Shown here: piece after piece, positions 8,154 through 16,959 of the stretch
Layout of the letters: every line of letters starts with the position of its first letter
How positions within the stretch are numbered: the stretch's first letter is position 1
Assembly (NCBI GenBank): GCA_023430885.1
Contig: JAEYYH010000005.1
Coordinates: 62,001 to 126,000, forward strand
DNA: 64,000 bases
Direction: 5' to 3'
Origin: Bacillota bacterium
GTDB taxonomy: Bacteria; Bacillota_I; Bacilli_A; RF39; UBA660
Notes under the pieces: generated by a model
What the model was told of the DNA's origin: nothing
The model's input: only the letters and a program-made list of their open reading frames with translations
The model's database searches: none
Position numbers and translations under genes: made by a program

Positions 8154-9459
8154 ATTAAAATTTTTAATAGGTAATAGTTTAGGACGTAAAGTAAACACTA
8201 AATGGTTTAAAATAGTAAATGTTATTTTAGCCTTAGCAATTGTTATTATATGTAATATTGATAGTGTCATTAATTTCTTTGGTGGTGATTTTGATGAAAA
8301 ACAGAAGATATATGTTATAGATAATACTGGAGTGTCATTTGATATATTTAAAGAGCAAATGATGCTTACTACATCAAGTAAAACTGAAGAAGATTTAGAT
8401 TATGAAATAAAACTTTATGATGGTGATGAAGAAGCAGCTAAAGAAATGATTAGTGAAAATAAAAAAGATTTAGTTGTAGTTTTCAGTAATGATGAGAAAA
8501 AAGTTTTAGCAGTCAAACTTATATCAGAAGAATACATTGATATTTTAGATAATCAATATTTAAGTAACTCAATATATAATACAAAAGTAATGCTTGCTAT
8601 TGCAAATTCTAATATTTCTGCTGAAGAACTTGCAAACATTTATTCTACTGTTGATGTAGAAAGAGTTATATTAGATGAATCAAAGAGTACAGAAGATGAG
8701 AGTATGGAAGTAGTTATGTCTACAGTATTTCCTGTAGTAATATTACCATTCTTCATGCTTGTTATATTCTTAGTTCAAATGATAGGTGCTGAAGTTAATG
8801 AAGAAAAAACAACTCGCGGTATGGAAATTATTATTTCTAGTGTATCACCAGCGACACATTTCTTCTCTAAAATAGTAGCAAGTAATTTATTTGTTATTAT
8901 TCAAGGATTGCTATTATTTATTTATGGAGCAGCAGGTTTAATTGTCAGAAAACTAATAGGCGGAGATATAATATCTGGTGGTGTATATAGTACAATAAGT
9001 GATATGCTTGGTAAAGTGTTAGATACAGCTTTCATGGATAAATTAATCTATATAATTCCACTTACTTTAATTCTTATGTTATTAACATTCTTAGCATATT
9101 CACTTCTTGCCGGAGTACTTGCTAGTATGACCACTAACATAGAAGATTTCCAACAAATACAAACACCAATTATGATTGTATTATTAGTTGGCTATTATTT
9201 ATCAATTCTTGCTGGTACATTTAAAGGTGCAATATTTATTAAAGTATTATCTTTTGTACCATTTATATCAGCAATATTAGCCCCATCATTGCTTGTACTT
9301 GGCCAGATAGGTATATTTGATGTATGTATATCAATAGCCCTTATGATAGGTGCAATATACTTATTAATTAAGTATGGTCTTAAAATATATAAAGTAGGTA
9401 TTTTAAATTATTCTTCTAATAAATTATGGAAGAAAATATTTAAAGCAATGAAGAATTAA
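8143..9459 (+). CDS. ABC-2 type permease, NatB/YhaP-like
   Basis: The 438-residue membrane protein has one N-terminal helix (about 22-45), an extracellular loop of about 150 residues, then six helices with the conserved EVNEEKTTRGMEIIISS segment seen in NatB-like permeases. It partners the ATPase encoded upstream. The ATG at 8143 follows AGGTGA. The next gene starts in the TAATG overlap at its stop codon. Confidence 0.88.
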   Translation: MKSKLKFLIGNSLGRKVNTKWFKIVNVILALAIVIICNIDSVINFFGGDFDEKQKIYVIDNTGVSFDIFKEQMMLTTSSKTEEDLDYEIKLYDGDEEAAKEMISENKKDLVVVFSNDEKKVLAVKLISEEYIDILDNQYLSNSIYNTKVMLAIANSNISAEELANIYSTVDVERVILDESKSTEDESMEVVMSTVFPVVILPFFMLVIFLVQMIGAEVNEEKTTRGMEIIISSVSPATHFFSKIVASNLFVIIQGLLLFIYGAAGLIVRKLIGGDIISGGVYSTISDMLGKVLDTAFMDKLIYIIPLTLILMLLTFLAYSLLAGVLASMTTNIEDFQQIQTPIMIVLLVGYYLSILAGTFKGAIFIKVLSFVPFISAILAPSLLVLGQIGIFDVCISIALMIGAIYLLIKYGLKIYKVGILNYSSNKLWKKIFKAMKN

Positions 9460-9833
9460 TGCGTAAATTAATAGTTTATCTAGTCGTTTTATTAACTATT
9501 ACTGGTTGTGCAAGCACTTCAGTAAAAGAAGCAATAACTACAAGTTCAAAAACAGTAACAAGTAGTGAAGCATCTTCATTAATTAAAAAAGGTGCAATAC
9601 TTATTGACGTTCGTACAAAAGAAGAATATGATGAAAAACATATTACTGGAGCAGTTAATATACCCCTTGCGGAAATTGAAAAAGGCAATATTAATTATGA
9701 TAAAGATACTGCCATAATTGTTTACTGTAGAAGTGGCAATAGAAGTGCAACAGCAGCTAAAGAATTAATTACTTTAGGTTATACTAGTATTTATGATTTA
9801 GGCAGTATAAATAACTGGAAAGAAACAGAATAA
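9459..9833 (+). CDS. Rhodanese-domain lipoprotein
   Basis: A 124-residue protein with a lipoprotein signal (ITGC, lipidated Cys17) and one rhodanese domain: IDVRTKEEYDEKHITGAVNIP, then VYCRSGNRSA with the active-site Cys90. It would handle sulfane sulfur or thiols at the outer face of the membrane. It overlaps the permease gene by 1 base (TAATG) with no clear ribosome site of its own, so it is probably translationally coupled. The terminator hairpin begins inside its last codons. Confidence 0.9.
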   Translation: MRKLIVYLVVLLTITGCASTSVKEAITTSSKTVTSSEASSLIKKGAILIDVRTKEEYDEKHITGAVNIPLAEIEKGNINYDKDTAIIVYCRSGNRSATAAKELITLGYTSIYDLGSINNWKETE

Positions 9834-9847
9834 TCTGTTTCTTTTTA
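9819..9847 (+). terminator. Terminator after the ABC/rhodanese unit
   Basis: AAAGAAACAGA (9819-9829), loop ATAA, TCTGTTTCTTT (9834-9844). The stop codon is in the hairpin. An extended -10 box TGTTATAAT (9848-9856) for guaD follows directly. Confidence 0.85.
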
Positions 9848-9883
9848 TGTTATAATTAATATGTAATATAGAAGAGGTAAAAT

Positions 9884-10345
9884 ATGAATGAGTATATGAA
9901 ATTTGCATGTGAATGTGCACATAACGGAATATCTAAAAAGGAAGGTGGACCATTTGGAGCAGTTATTGTAGATAACTTAGGTAATATAATAAGCAAAGGC
10001 AACAATAGGGTACTTATTGATAATGACCCAACAGCCCACGCGGAAATAGTTGCTATCAGAGAAGCTTCAAAAACATTAAATAATTATGATTTATCTAATT
10101 TAATTTTGTATACTACATGCGAACCATGTCCCATGTGTCTTTCAGCAATAATATGGTCAAACATAAAAGTTGTGTATTATGGGATGACTAGAAAAAATGC
10201 TGAAAAAATTGGATTTAGAGATGATGTAATATATGATTATCTGAAAGATAGAGATGATAAGTTAATTACTTTAAATCAAATAGATAAAGATGAATGTAAA
10301 AAAATATTTAATGAATATTCAAAAACTAATCAAGAAACCTATTAA
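9884..10345 (+). CDS. guaD: Guanine deaminase (cytidine-deaminase fold)
   Basis: The 153-residue zinc deaminase has HAE (PTAHAEIVAI) and PCPMC (CEPCPMCLSAI) zinc motifs. Its length, GGPFGAVIVDNLGNI and the NNRVL...NDPTAHAE spacing resemble Bacillus GuaD, which converts guanine to xanthine, better than the tRNA adenosine deaminase TadA. It is a single-gene unit with its own TGTTATAAT box 28 bases before the start. Confidence 0.82.
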   Translation: MNEYMKFACECAHNGISKKEGGPFGAVIVDNLGNIISKGNNRVLIDNDPTAHAEIVAIREASKTLNNYDLSNLILYTTCEPCPMCLSAIIWSNIKVVYYGMTRKNAEKIGFRDDVIYDYLKDRDDKLITLNQIDKDECKKIFNEYSKTNQETY

Positions 10346-10449
10346 GTGAGCATTTTAAAGCATATTTTCGTATAAAAATCACTATTTTTGTATACAAGAT
10401 GTAAATTGTTATGCTATAATTAACTTAGAATTATGGTAGAGGTGATAAT

Positions 10450-11049
10450 ATGGATGAAGTACATGAAAAAAGTATATTATTAATAGGACCAGCAAATAGC
10501 AATAAGAGTATAATCGCTAATTTACTTAGTGAAAAAACAAATATGCCTATGCTTTCTCTTGATACCTCTAGAGAAAAGTATTATTGCGATTTAAAATATG
10601 ATAGAGAATATGCTAATAAACTAAAAAGAGAAAATGGTGAATTAGCAAGATATGAATATAATAAACCATTTGAGGCTCATTACATATCTAATTTTCTTGA
10701 CAATTTAAGTGAGAGCTCAATAATTAAATTTGAATCTACGCAAACTGTTTATGAACAACCAGAACTTTTTACAAAAGTTTATAATTGCATAAGTAAATTT
10801 GCTAATGTAATATTGCTACTTCCTGATATTGATTTACAGGATTGTTGGCAACAAATAAATAGGACTTGTAAAGTACCCGTAGGATCAGATTTATCCAAAT
10901 TAAATTGGCATTTAGTAAGTAGTCCATGTAATAGTAGTTTAGCTACATATACAGTATATATGTGTGGTAGAGATAAAGAAGAAATAACTGATGAAATATT
11001 AGAGTATATTAATAGTAAATCAAAAGAAAGTGTTAGGCATGTAGCCTAA
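10450..11049 (+). CDS. Shikimate-kinase-like P-loop protein with a degenerate Walker A
   Basis: The 199-residue protein begins with SILLIGPANSNKSIIANLL, laid out like the Walker A strand-loop-helix of small kinases, followed by MPMLSLDT as in shikimate or nucleoside-monophosphate kinases. The last Gly of the usual GxxxxGK[ST] is Asn here (GPANSNKS). A strand VILLLPDIDLQDCW occupies the Walker B/lid region. Function unknown; possibly a small-molecule kinase or an inactive relative. TGCTATAAT (10412-10420) is its likely promoter. The gene ends inside a bidirectional terminator shared with the next, convergent gene. Confidence 0.65.
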   Translation: MDEVHEKSILLIGPANSNKSIIANLLSEKTNMPMLSLDTSREKYYCDLKYDREYANKLKRENGELARYEYNKPFEAHYISNFLDNLSESSIIKFESTQTVYEQPELFTKVYNCISKFANVILLLPDIDLQDCWQQINRTCKVPVGSDLSKLNWHLVSSPCNSSLATYTVYMCGRDKEEITDEILEYINSKSKESVRHVA

Positions 11050-11057
11050 CACTTTTT
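11027..11057. terminator. Bidirectional terminator overlapping both convergent stop codons
   Basis: AAAGTGTTAGGC (11027-11038), loop ATGTA, GCCTAACACTTT (11044-11055): a 12-bp perfect stem with A- and T-rich flanks on both sides. The last codons of both convergent genes lie in the stem. Confidence 0.85.
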
Positions 11058-11507
11058 ATTATAATTATATTTATTTTTATCAAACCATAATAGTAATTTT
11101 TTTTGTTTTTCAATAACAATAGCATATCCTAAGCTTTCATTATTTAAATCTTTATATTCCTCATATGGTACAGTTGCTGTTCCTTTATAACCGTCAACTT
11201 TTACTTTATATTCATTCTTAATCTTATCATCTTTTTTGATTAAATTTATTTTTAATTCTTTTATATCCCAGTTTTCAATTAAATTGTTTCTTTTTAATTC
11301 AATATAAACATATATAACTGCTATAATACTTACTATAACAGCAACTATAATTCTAGTTAAGTCAGTTACATAAAAATTTAGTCCAATTGTCATACTTACT
11401 AAAATAGTTGCAACAAACAGTAATACCATTTGAACTACTGATAAATTATTATCTAATTCTTTTAATGATATTTTGATATAATTATCATCAATATTTATTC
11501 TATTCAT
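11046..11507 (-). CDS. Unknown membrane protein with two helices
   Basis: A 153-residue protein with two adjacent transmembrane helices (about residues 24-45 and 50-68) in the N-terminal half and a charged, probably cytoplasmic C-terminal half of beta character (YKVKVDGYKGTATVPYEEYKDL). I recognise no family. Its start follows AGGTCC-like sequence, and it overlaps the convergent gene by 4 bases. Confidence 0.7.
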   Translation of the reverse strand: MNRINIDDNYIKISLKELDNNLSVVQMVLLFVATILVSMTIGLNFYVTDLTRIIVAVIVSIIAVIYVYIELKRNNLIENWDIKELKINLIKKDDKIKNEYKVKVDGYKGTATVPYEEYKDLNNESLGYAIVIEKQKKLLLWFDKNKYNYNKKC

Positions 11508-11590
11508 ATTTGGACCTCAATTCTGTAATAATTATACCACATTTGTTTATGTATCCAAAATAAAAATCGACAATATATGTAAAAAAACGT

Positions 11591-12064
11591 TTATTTTACA
11601 ACTAAATCATTTAACTGAAAATCTATAATTTTATGTAAATCGTTTAAGGATAATTCTATTTGATATCCTATTTTACCAGCACTAAAAATAATAGTATTAA
11701 AATTATTAGCTGTGTCATTAATAACAGTAGTAAAATTTTTTTTCATACCAATGGGGGAACATCCACCATGTATGTAACCTGTTATAGTCAATAAATCTTT
11801 TGATTTTATCATTTCTATATTTTTTTCATTAACACTACTTGCGGCTTTTTTTAAATCAAGTTCATTGTTAACAGGTATAACAAATACGTAATACTTTTTA
11901 CTTTTACTAATAGTAACTAAGGTCTTAAATACTTGATTGGGATCTTGATTTAAAATAGATGCTACTTCCATTCCACTAATTGCTTTAGTATTTACATATT
12001 CATAATGCTTATAGTCAATTTTACTTTTATCAAGTATGCGCATGACATTAGTTTTATATTCCAT
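11591..12064 (-). CDS. ybaK: Cys-tRNA(Pro)/Cys-tRNA(Cys) deacylase, YbaK/EbsC family
   Basis: The 157-residue protein fits the YbaK editing domain: an N-terminal VMRILDKSKIDYKHYEY, the catalytic Lys region QVFKTLVT (about residues 43-50), VNNELDLKKAA, and GGCSPIGMKK. YbaK hydrolyses mischarged Cys-tRNA(Pro). It lies 1 base after the PPC-domain gene on the same strand, without a clear ribosome site, so translation is probably coupled. Confidence 0.9.
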   Translation of the reverse strand: MEYKTNVMRILDKSKIDYKHYEYVNTKAISGMEVASILNQDPNQVFKTLVTISKSKKYYVFVIPVNNELDLKKAASSVNEKNIEMIKSKDLLTITGYIHGGCSPIGMKKNFTTVINDTANNFNTIIFSAGKIGYQIELSLNDLHKIIDFQLNDLVVK

Positions 12065-12065
12065 A

Positions 12066-12485
12066 CTACAATTTATATAGGTTTAAGCCTATACTTTCAT
12101 CAAAATATCTATCAACTTCACCATCAATCTTAGTTATATGTAGTTCACAAGTAGCTGATATATAACATTCATTTAAGTGTCCACCATATACTTGCATATC
12201 AGCATTACATACATTTATATGGATATGTAAGTATGTTTCACCATCTTTTGTACTAACATTACCCATTAAAGAAGTAATCTCCATAGGACCTGTTAGAGTG
12301 GTTTTATGATACTGTTTTGAATTAGTATCAAATAGTCCTATAACCAATTTATCAGTAGCACCAATTCCAGCAATGCTTCCTAATTTAATATTTTCATTAT
12401 TACATAAATCTGTTAATTTACTTATTACTTCTTCGCCTTTTTCTATTCTTACTACATAAGTATTATCAAACTTTTTATATTTCAT
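12066..12485 (-). CDS. PPC/DUF296 domain protein
   Basis: The 139-residue protein is a single plant-and-prokaryote-conserved (PPC, DUF296) domain with a central LHIHINVCNADMQVYGGHL holding the conserved His residues and a GSIAGIGATDKLVIG strand. Bacterial members form metal-binding trimers of unknown biochemical role and are sometimes called DNA-binding. The start follows GGAAGGTGATAAT. First gene of a two-gene unit with ybaK. Confidence 0.88.
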   Translation of the reverse strand: MKYKKFDNTYVVRIEKGEEVISKLTDLCNNENIKLGSIAGIGATDKLVIGLFDTNSKQYHKTTLTGPMEITSLMGNVSTKDGETYLHIHINVCNADMQVYGGHLNECYISATCELHITKIDGEVDRYFDESIGLNLYKL

Positions 12486-12592
12486 ATTATCACCTTCCTA
12501 TATATTATAGCATAGATACAAAAAAATAATAATTTATCTCTTTCTTTTTAAAACAAATGTGCTATAATAACTAATAAAAGTGAGGGAGTAAT

Positions 12593-13276
12593 ATGCTTAA
12601 AAAGAAAATAAAGTTTGAATTCAATATTTGGTTTTATGCTTTACTAGCGGTCTTATTAATATCTATAATTTTTGATTTAATATTGTTTGGTAATAATGAA
12701 AAAGAAACTGTTAAATATGTAACTGATCAAAATGTTGTTTTTTTTGGTGATTCAATAACAGCTGGATACAAAGTTGAGGAATTTTTTCCAGATACCTTTG
12801 TAATTAATAGTGGAATTGGTGGTAATAGATCTAATCAATTACTTGAAAGAATTGAAGATGATGTATATGCTTATAATCCATCAAAAATTTTCATACTTAT
12901 AGGCATTAATGATATGAATGGTAATGTACCACAAGCAGAAATTTTAAACAATATTCAAAAAATTATCAATGGTATAAAAATAAATAGAAAATATACCAAA
13001 ATATATATTGAATCTATTTATCCGATTAATAGAAATATGTTTGATGACATAGAATATGGTTTTAACAAAGAAGTAACAAATGATAAGATAAAAGAAATTA
13101 ACTTAAAAATTAAAAATATTTGTAAAGAGAATGACATTACATATGTAGATGTATATAGTTCATTAATAGATGAGGATGGCAATTTAAAATCAGCGTATTC
13201 TAAAGAAGGCTTACATCTTACTGATCTAGGATACTTTAAAGTTACTAAAGTCTTAGAAAAATATATTTCTGAATAA
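12593..13276 (+). CDS. Membrane-anchored SGNH/GDSL hydrolase
   Basis: The 227-residue protein has one N-terminal transmembrane helix (about 13-33), then an extracellular SGNH hydrolase domain: block I FGDSITAG with catalytic Ser54, block II SGIGGNRS, block III IGINDM, block V EGLHLTD. In block V the usual Asp three residues before His is Glu. Such enzymes de-O-acylate wall glycans or lipids; the substrate is unknown. Single gene with TGCTATAAT at 12560-12568. Confidence 0.87.
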   Translation: MLKKKIKFEFNIWFYALLAVLLISIIFDLILFGNNEKETVKYVTDQNVVFFGDSITAGYKVEEFFPDTFVINSGIGGNRSNQLLERIEDDVYAYNPSKIFILIGINDMNGNVPQAEILNNIQKIINGIKINRKYTKIYIESIYPINRNMFDDIEYGFNKEVTNDKIKEINLKIKNICKENDITYVDVYSSLIDEDGNLKSAYSKEGLHLTDLGYFKVTKVLEKYISE

Positions 13277-13298
13277 AAACACTTATAAAGTGTTTTTT
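13276..13298 (+). terminator. Terminator after the SGNH hydrolase
   Basis: AAAACACTT (about 13276-13284), loop ATA, AAGTGTTTT (13288-13296) and more T. Confidence 0.8.
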
Positions 13299-13459
13299 AT
13301 TATGTTTTATTAAAATATAAAATGTTGGTATGAAAAAGTAATTTGCGACATAAACAATTATAGTAAAGAATAATAAAATTATTTTAATTTGCAAAACACA
13401 TTTACTTTTGAGTTAAAAAATTATAAAATGTTAATGTTGTATAAAAAATGGAGGGCTTT

Positions 13460-14278
13460 ATGGAGTTTATTAATATTATAAAAGCAATTATGTTTGGAAT
13501 CGTTCAAGGAATTACTGAATGGTTACCAATTAGTAGTACAGGACATTTAATTTTATTACAAGATCTTTTAAAACTAAGTTTATCAGAGGATTTTCAAAAT
13601 ATATTTTTAGTAATAATACAACTTGGTTCTATTATGGCGGTAGTTGTAATATTTTTTCAAAAACTAAATCCTTTTACAAAAGGATTTAAACTAAAGAAAG
13701 ATATTGTTGATTTATGGTTAAAAATAATAGTTGCGACTATTCCGGCCGTAATAGTAGGTTTCCTTTTTGATGATCTTATCGATTCTGTTCTATATAATTC
13801 AGTAGTAGTTGCAATTGTTTTAATTTTATATGGTATTTTATTCATAGTTATAGAAAATAAAAATAGAAAACCAAAAATCGAAAACATGAACGAGTTAGAT
13901 TATAAGACAGCATTTAAAATAGGTCTATTTCAAATGTTAGCATTAGTACCAGGAACATCTAGATCAGGCGCTACAATTATTGGAGCTATTCTTCTAGGAA
14001 CATCTAGATATACAGCATCAGAGTTTTCATTCTTCTTAGCAATTCCAGCTATGTTTGGAGCAAGCGGACTAAAACTAATGAAACATGGTTTAGCATTTAG
14101 TTTTGAAGAATGGACTATATTACTAATAGGTTCAGTAGTAGCATTTCTAGTATCACTATTTGTAATTAAATATCTTCTTGCATATATAAGAAAACATGAC
14201 TTTAAGATATTTGGATACTATAGAATTGCTTTAGGTATAATTATATTACTATGTTTGGCTATTAGTTTATTTTTATAA
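13460..14278 (+). CDS. uppP: Undecaprenyl-diphosphatase UppP (BacA)
   Basis: The 272-residue polytopic membrane protein recycles the C55 lipid carrier and can give bacitracin tolerance. Family signatures are GIVQGITEWLPISSTGHLIL near the N-terminus (catalytic Glu/Ser region) and LVPGTSRSGATIIGA (about 155-170), with about eight helices. The ATG at 13460 is chosen over one four codons upstream because GGAGGG at 13450-13455 is then correctly spaced. Single-gene unit. Confidence 0.95.
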   Translation: MEFINIIKAIMFGIVQGITEWLPISSTGHLILLQDLLKLSLSEDFQNIFLVIIQLGSIMAVVVIFFQKLNPFTKGFKLKKDIVDLWLKIIVATIPAVIVGFLFDDLIDSVLYNSVVVAIVLILYGILFIVIENKNRKPKIENMNELDYKTAFKIGLFQMLALVPGTSRSGATIIGAILLGTSRYTASEFSFFLAIPAMFGASGLKLMKHGLAFSFEEWTILLIGSVVAFLVSLFVIKYLLAYIRKHDFKIFGYYRIALGIIILLCLAISLFL

Positions 14279-14290
14279 TTTAGTTGTAAT

Positions 14291-14325
14291 AAAAAACCAC
14301 CAACTGTTTTAGTTAGTGGTTTTCT
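14291..14325 (+). terminator. Terminator after uppP
   Basis: AAAACCACCAACT and AGTTAGTGGTTTT form a long stem with one C/A mismatch around a GTTTT loop. Only 33 bases separate it from the convergent tRNA gene. Confidence 0.8.
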
Positions 14326-14357
14326 TATACTCGAAAATATCGAGTTCATAATCAATA

Positions 14358-14433
14358 TGGTGTCCCTGGCAGGACTCGGACCCGCATCTATCCCTTAGGA
14401 GGGGATTGCTCTATCCTGCTGAGCTACAAGGAC
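14358..14433 (-). tRNA. tRNA-Arg (anticodon CCT), CCA encoded
   Basis: The minus strand folds into a full 76-base cloverleaf. The acceptor stem is GTCCTTG/CAGGGAC, the D arm has GCTC/GAGC, the anticodon stem ATCCC/GGGAT closes a CTCCTAA loop with anticodon CCT, the T arm is GCGGG/CCTGC, and the 3' ACCA is encoded. CCT reads AGG Arg codons. Confidence 0.96.
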
Positions 14434-14470
14434 ATAAATATATTTTAGCACAATTAAGTATTTTTTAAAA

Positions 14471-14495
14471 TAAAAAAAGTTACTTAACGTAACTT
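14471..14495 (-). terminator. Terminator of the HD-domain gene
   Basis: On the minus strand AAGTTAC, loop GTTAA, GTAACTT is followed by a run of T. The stem overlaps the stop codon at 14484. Confidence 0.8.
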
Positions 14496-15002
14496 AATTA
14501 GATTTAAACTTAATATTAAGAATAAATATAAATAATTAGTAGCATAGCTTAATCTAAATCTATATGATGCACTAAATTCATAAGTAGCAACACATTTATC
14601 TACTATACTTACTATCCAACTTTCCAAATATTTAGGAATAGCTATATTAACTGGAAACATATGTGTTTTGATAATATCATGTTCCAGTTTATTAAGTTCA
14701 AATAGACTCTCAGCATTTCTTACTGCATATTTAGGATGTGTGAAAGTAGATAAGAAACGATCTTTATTAGTTCTATCATCTTCACTCATAAAAAAATCAT
14801 GTAGTAATCCAGCGCGAGCAACTTCACTAGTATGAAGATTTAATGCTTTTGATACTAGGTAAGAATAGTATGAAACTCTCATAGAATGAAGCATTCTAGA
14901 TGTACCATGATGTTCTATTTTATCTATTTCATTAAATTCTTTATTATCTAATATATCTTTAACTAATATATAGTATTCTTTATTTTCAGTAATTTGATTC
15001 AC
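14484..15002 (-). CDS. HD-domain phosphohydrolase-like protein
   Basis: The 172-residue protein has an HD-superfamily pattern: H in RMLHSMRVSYYSY, the HD pair in ARAGLLHDFF, a later H in FTHPKYAV, and D in SIVDKCVATYEF. These ligate metals in phosphohydrolases acting on nucleotides, as in the YqeK or HDIG groups; the substrate is unknown. It uses a GTG start with GAGGTGA at good spacing. The C-terminus is hydrophobic (NYLYLFLILSLNLI), possibly a membrane contact, which is unusual for the fold. Confidence 0.8.
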   Translation of the reverse strand: MNQITENKEYYILVKDILDNKEFNEIDKIEHHGTSRMLHSMRVSYYSYLVSKALNLHTSEVARAGLLHDFFMSEDDRTNKDRFLSTFTHPKYAVRNAESLFELNKLEHDIIKTHMFPVNIAIPKYLESWIVSIVDKCVATYEFSASYRFRLSYATNYLYLFLILSLNLIKLR

Positions 15003-15219
15003 TTTGTTTCACCTCAGTAGTTTACTATATTATATCACTGTAATAAAATTTTTATCATAAAAATCGCACAGTTTTTCTTCACTTGACAGGTTCCATTTTA
15101 CACCATGCTAAGAAAAAATGCAAATTAAGGTCAAAGTCTTTTCAATATATAGTATATTCAAACTAAAAAAAGAAAAAAACATAAATTTACTATAATCCCT
15201 TTCCTAATCTAAAAAGTAG

Positions 15220-15276
15220 TGCTATAATTAAAAAGAGCCTATCAGTTCTCGAACTGATAGTTTTTTTGTTTTTTGT
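15220..15276 (+). promoter_or_regulatory. pyrG promoter with an immediate terminator hairpin (candidate attenuator)
   Basis: An extended -10 box TGCTATAAT (15220-15228) is followed, starting about 4 bases after the predicted transcription start (near 15235), by the perfect inverted repeat CTATCAGTTC/GAACTGATAG (15239-15260) and seven T. All of it lies before the pyrG ribosome site at 15280-15285, so it fits a leader attenuator. Bacillus pyrG is controlled by leader attenuation with reiterative G addition at a GGGC start; no G-run is visible here, so the signal would have to differ. Confidence 0.65.
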
Positions 15277-15292
15277 TAGGGGAGGTAAAAGT

Positions 15293-16897
15293 ATGACAAA
15301 ATATGTATTTGTGACAGGTGGAGTAGTATCTGGCTTAGGAAAAGGTATTACAGCATCATCACTAGCTCTTTTATTAAAGTCACGTGGATATAAGGTTTTT
15401 ATGCAAAAATTTGACCCTTATATTAATGTTGACCCAGGAACTATGAATCCTATTCAACATGGAGAAGTATTTGTTACCTATGATGGTTCTGAAACGGACC
15501 TAGATTTAGGCCACTATGAAAGATTTATTGATGAAGAACTTAACTATACTTCTAATATTACAAGTGGTAAAATCTATTCTTCTGTTATTGAGAAGGAAAG
15601 AAAAGGGGATTATCTAGGGGCTACTGTTCAAATGGTTCCACATATTACTAATGAAATAAAGAATAAAGTATATGAAGCAGGAATAACTTCTAAAGCAGAT
15701 ATAGTTATTACTGAAATTGGTGGTACGGTAGGAGATATCGAATCACAATCATTTATTGAAGCTTTAAGACAAATCCAATATGAAAAGGGTAGTAAAGACA
15801 CATTTTTTGTTCATACTACATTAATTCCTTATATATATGGTTCGAATGAACTAAAAACAAAACCAACACAAAATAGTGTAAGAGATTTAAGAAATATGGG
15901 TATTAGACCAGATGCACTTGTATGTAGAGCACCTTTTAATACCGGAGAAAGTATTAAAAAGAAATTATCTATGTTCTGTTCTGTCCCTGAAGAAAATGTT
16001 ATAGATTCAATTGATGTTACTAACATTTATCAAATTCCAATGAATTACTATGCACAACATTTTGATGAAATAGTACTTAAACAGTTTGGAATGCCAATTA
16101 AGAAAGCTAATTTAACATACTGGGAAAATTTAATTAAAACAGTAGATAATTTAAAAGAAGAAGTTGAAATAGCTTTAGTAGGTAAATATATTGAACTTCA
16201 TGATGCTTATATATCTGTAGCAGAAGCTTTGAAAGCAGCAGGATATAAATATAACCGTAAAATTTCGATTAACTGGGTTGACTCTGAAACTTTAGAAGAC
16301 CCAACTGTAGATCTTAAAAAAGTATTTAAAAATTCTAAAGGAATACTTGTTCCAGGAGGATTTGGTTCTCGTGGTATAACTGGTAAAATAAAAGCAGTTA
16401 ACTATGCAAGAGTTAATAAAGTGCCATTTTTAGGTATTTGTTTAGGTATGCAACTTGCAGTTATTGAATTTGCAAAAAATGTTGTAGGTTTAAATGATGT
16501 TAATTCTACTGAGTTTGATAGTATGTGTGAAAATCCAATAATAGATTTGATGTCTGATCAAAAAGCTATTATTAACATGGGTGGAACACTTAGACTTGGT
16601 AATTATGAATGTTCATTAAAGCCAGGAACACTTGCTCATAAAATCTATAAAGAAGATAAAATTCTTGAAAGACATAGACATCGTTATGAGTTTAATAATA
16701 AATATAAAGAAATGTTAGAAAAGAAAGGTTTAGTATTTTCTGGTAAGAATGATGCTGCTAATCTAGTAGAAATAGTAGAATTACCATCACATCCATTCTT
16801 TATAGCAGGTCAATTTCATCCGGAATTTAAAAGTAGACCAACAAGACCACATCCATTATTTGATGCCTTTGTTAAAGCTGGTATCGATATGAAATAA
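15293..16897 (+). CDS. pyrG: CTP synthase
   Basis: The 534-residue enzyme aminates UTP to CTP with glutamine. The N-terminal synthase domain opens with TKYVFVTGGVVSGLGKGITA (P-loop) and contains MQKFDPYINVDPGTMNP and GGTVGDIES. The C-terminal class I glutaminase domain has the nucleophile Cys in FLGICLGMQLA and His/Glu in FHPEF. The ATG at 15293 after GGGGAGG is the right start; an upstream in-frame ATG at 15266 falls in the leader hairpin's T-tract. Single-gene unit ending in a strong terminator. Confidence 0.97.
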   Translation: MTKYVFVTGGVVSGLGKGITASSLALLLKSRGYKVFMQKFDPYINVDPGTMNPIQHGEVFVTYDGSETDLDLGHYERFIDEELNYTSNITSGKIYSSVIEKERKGDYLGATVQMVPHITNEIKNKVYEAGITSKADIVITEIGGTVGDIESQSFIEALRQIQYEKGSKDTFFVHTTLIPYIYGSNELKTKPTQNSVRDLRNMGIRPDALVCRAPFNTGESIKKKLSMFCSVPEENVIDSIDVTNIYQIPMNYYAQHFDEIVLKQFGMPIKKANLTYWENLIKTVDNLKEEVEIALVGKYIELHDAYISVAEALKAAGYKYNRKISINWVDSETLEDPTVDLKKVFKNSKGILVPGGFGSRGITGKIKAVNYARVNKVPFLGICLGMQLAVIEFAKNVVGLNDVNSTEFDSMCENPIIDLMSDQKAIINMGGTLRLGNYECSLKPGTLAHKIYKEDKILERHRHRYEFNNKYKEMLEKKGLVFSGKNDAANLVEIVELPSHPFFIAGQFHPEFKSRPTRPHPLFDAFVKAGIDMK

Positions 16898-16925
16898 GAA
16901 TTACAAAAGTGTAATTCTTTTTTTT
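16896..16925 (+). terminator. Terminator after pyrG
   Basis: AAGAATTACA (16896-16905), loop AAAG, TGTAATTCTT (16910-16919), T-tract to 16925. The stop codon is in the stem. Confidence 0.88.
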
Positions 16926-16959
16926 GCAAATTAGTGTTATAATGTAAATGGTGTATATT

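Noticed and set aside
15083..15115. Possible small RNA promoter with TTGACA upstream of pyrG
   Set aside because: No acceptable -10 at the right distance and no terminator directly after it.
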